This document shows positions 6,193-6,556 of a stretch of DNA of 6,556 nucleotides, piece after piece. Origin of the DNA: Verrucomicrobiota bacterium (GTDB lineage Bacteria; Verrucomicrobiota; Verrucomicrobiia; Verrucomicrobiales; Verrucomicrobiaceae); assembly GCA_023429545.1 (NCBI GenBank), contig JAEYUU010000491.1:1-6556 (forward strand), written 5' to 3'. The position numbers and the translations under genes were made by a program. Each line of letters opens with the position of its first letter. Position 1 is the first letter of the stretch. Below the pieces are notes generated by a model. The model was not told where the DNA came from and made no database searches. It worked only from the letters and a program-made list of their open reading frames with translations.

Positions 6193-6429
6193 ATGATGCA
6201 CAACCAAACCGCCATCGAAGTGACCTGCCTGAGTTTCAATGGCCGGTCGTTCACCATGGAAGAAGCAGCCCGCCGGTTGATGGAGTTGTACCCTGACCGC
6301 TGCCTGAGCTGCGAGGAAGCCTGGCAGGAGTTGGAGCAATCGGGCGTGCTCGTCCCCGCCTCGGACGCACCCCCCACGGTGAACTGCGTCGGGCCAAGGC
6401 TCCGCATGGACTTCCCCACCTCCACCTGA
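6193..6429 (+). CDS. Small hypothetical protein with four cysteines
   Basis: A probable 78-residue protein I do not recognise. It has codon use like the neighbouring genes (mostly G or C in third positions) and a plausible globular composition: a likely amphipathic helix TMEEAARRLMELYP (21-34), then CLSCEEAWQELEQSGVLVP (37-55), which could be two helices of a small helix-turn-helix-like fold, and a proline-rich tail. Cysteines at 12, 37, 40 and 65, including one CxxC, leave zinc binding possible but unproven. No signal peptide or membrane segment is seen. The start is uncertain: GGAAAGGAG (6172-6180) is the only good Shine-Dalgarno-like sequence among the starts in this window, but it sits 12 bases before ATG 6193 (15 before ATG 6196), which is long. 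An upstream in-frame ATG at 6163 would give 88 residues without such a site. It stands alone after the DUF3500 terminator, so it should have its own promoter; I found none convincing. Confidence 0.5.
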   Translation: MMHNQTAIEVTCLSFNGRSFTMEEAARRLMELYPDRCLSCEEAWQELEQSGVLVPASDAPPTVNCVGPRLRMDFPTST

Positions 6430-6458
6430 ATTTCCCCATCCCCAACCATCGACGGCGC

Positions 6459-6483
6459 GGCCTGCACAACACCAGGGCAGGCC
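6459..6483. repeat. GC-rich inverted repeat downstream of the small gene
   Basis: GGCCTGC (6459-6465) pairs with GCAGGCC (6477-6483) across an 11-base loop, 29 bases after the stop of the small hypothetical gene. No T-run follows on either strand, so it is at best an imperfect terminator. The rest of 6430-6556 shows no gene or other recognisable element. Confidence 0.3.
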
Positions 6484-6556
6484 TCCCGCCACCAGAGTCC
6501 AGTGCTTCCCGGAAAACATGGACTCAGACCAAGGCAGGCATGCACACCCCTCAAAA

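Noticed and set aside
6079..6554. Minus-strand frames of 128 and 146 codons at the right end
   Set aside because: They have low-complexity Gly/Trp/Arg-rich translations with no domain. The plus-strand small frame has more protein-like composition and a Shine-Dalgarno-like sequence.
1..6556. CRISPR arrays, insertion sequences, phage genes, tRNA or rRNA genes
   Set aside because: I saw no regularly spaced repeats, transposase or integrase motifs, terminal inverted repeats with duplications, or tRNA-like cloverleaf sequences.

Overview
The window looks like an ordinary chromosomal segment of a GC-rich Gram-negative bacterium. The mix of a type IV pilus/type II secretion cluster with two tandem assembly ATPases, a secreted DUF3500 protein, and genes mostly lacking Shine-Dalgarno sequences would suit the Verrucomicrobiota or a related PVC lineage. 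That placement is inferred from gene content only; no rRNA or other taxonomic marker is present.

Left part (1-4732, minus strand): three genes read leftwards, in transcription order a PilB/GspE-family ATPase (4732-3077), a second PilB/GspE-family ATPase (3020-1350), and a PilC/GspF-family inner-membrane platform protein (1222 to the left edge, C-terminus cut off). The ATPases would power pilin or pseudopilin polymerisation, and the platform protein would couple that motor to the growing fibre. No pilin, secretin or retraction ATPase is visible, so pilus and type II secretion cannot be told apart here. The gaps are 56 and 127 bases. A good sigma-70-like promoter (TTGACA, 18 bases, TAATCT) precedes the first ATPase gene, and a very similar pair of boxes precedes pilC. 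The two intergenic gaps also share a 15-base element.

Centre (4733-4906): a 174-base divergent intergenic region carrying the leftward promoter and possibly a weak rightward one.

Right part (4907-6556, plus strand): a 356-residue exported DUF3500 protein of unknown function, ended by a clear hairpin-plus-T-tract terminator (6006-6042). It is followed by a probable 78-residue hypothetical protein with four cysteines and about 127 bases of non-coding sequence with one small dyad.

No mobile element, CRISPR array, tRNA or rRNA was seen. Nothing here amounts to a clearly new system. The points most worth a second look are the paired ATPases, one with a changed Walker B region, and the repeated regulatory-looking boxes in the intergenic gaps.
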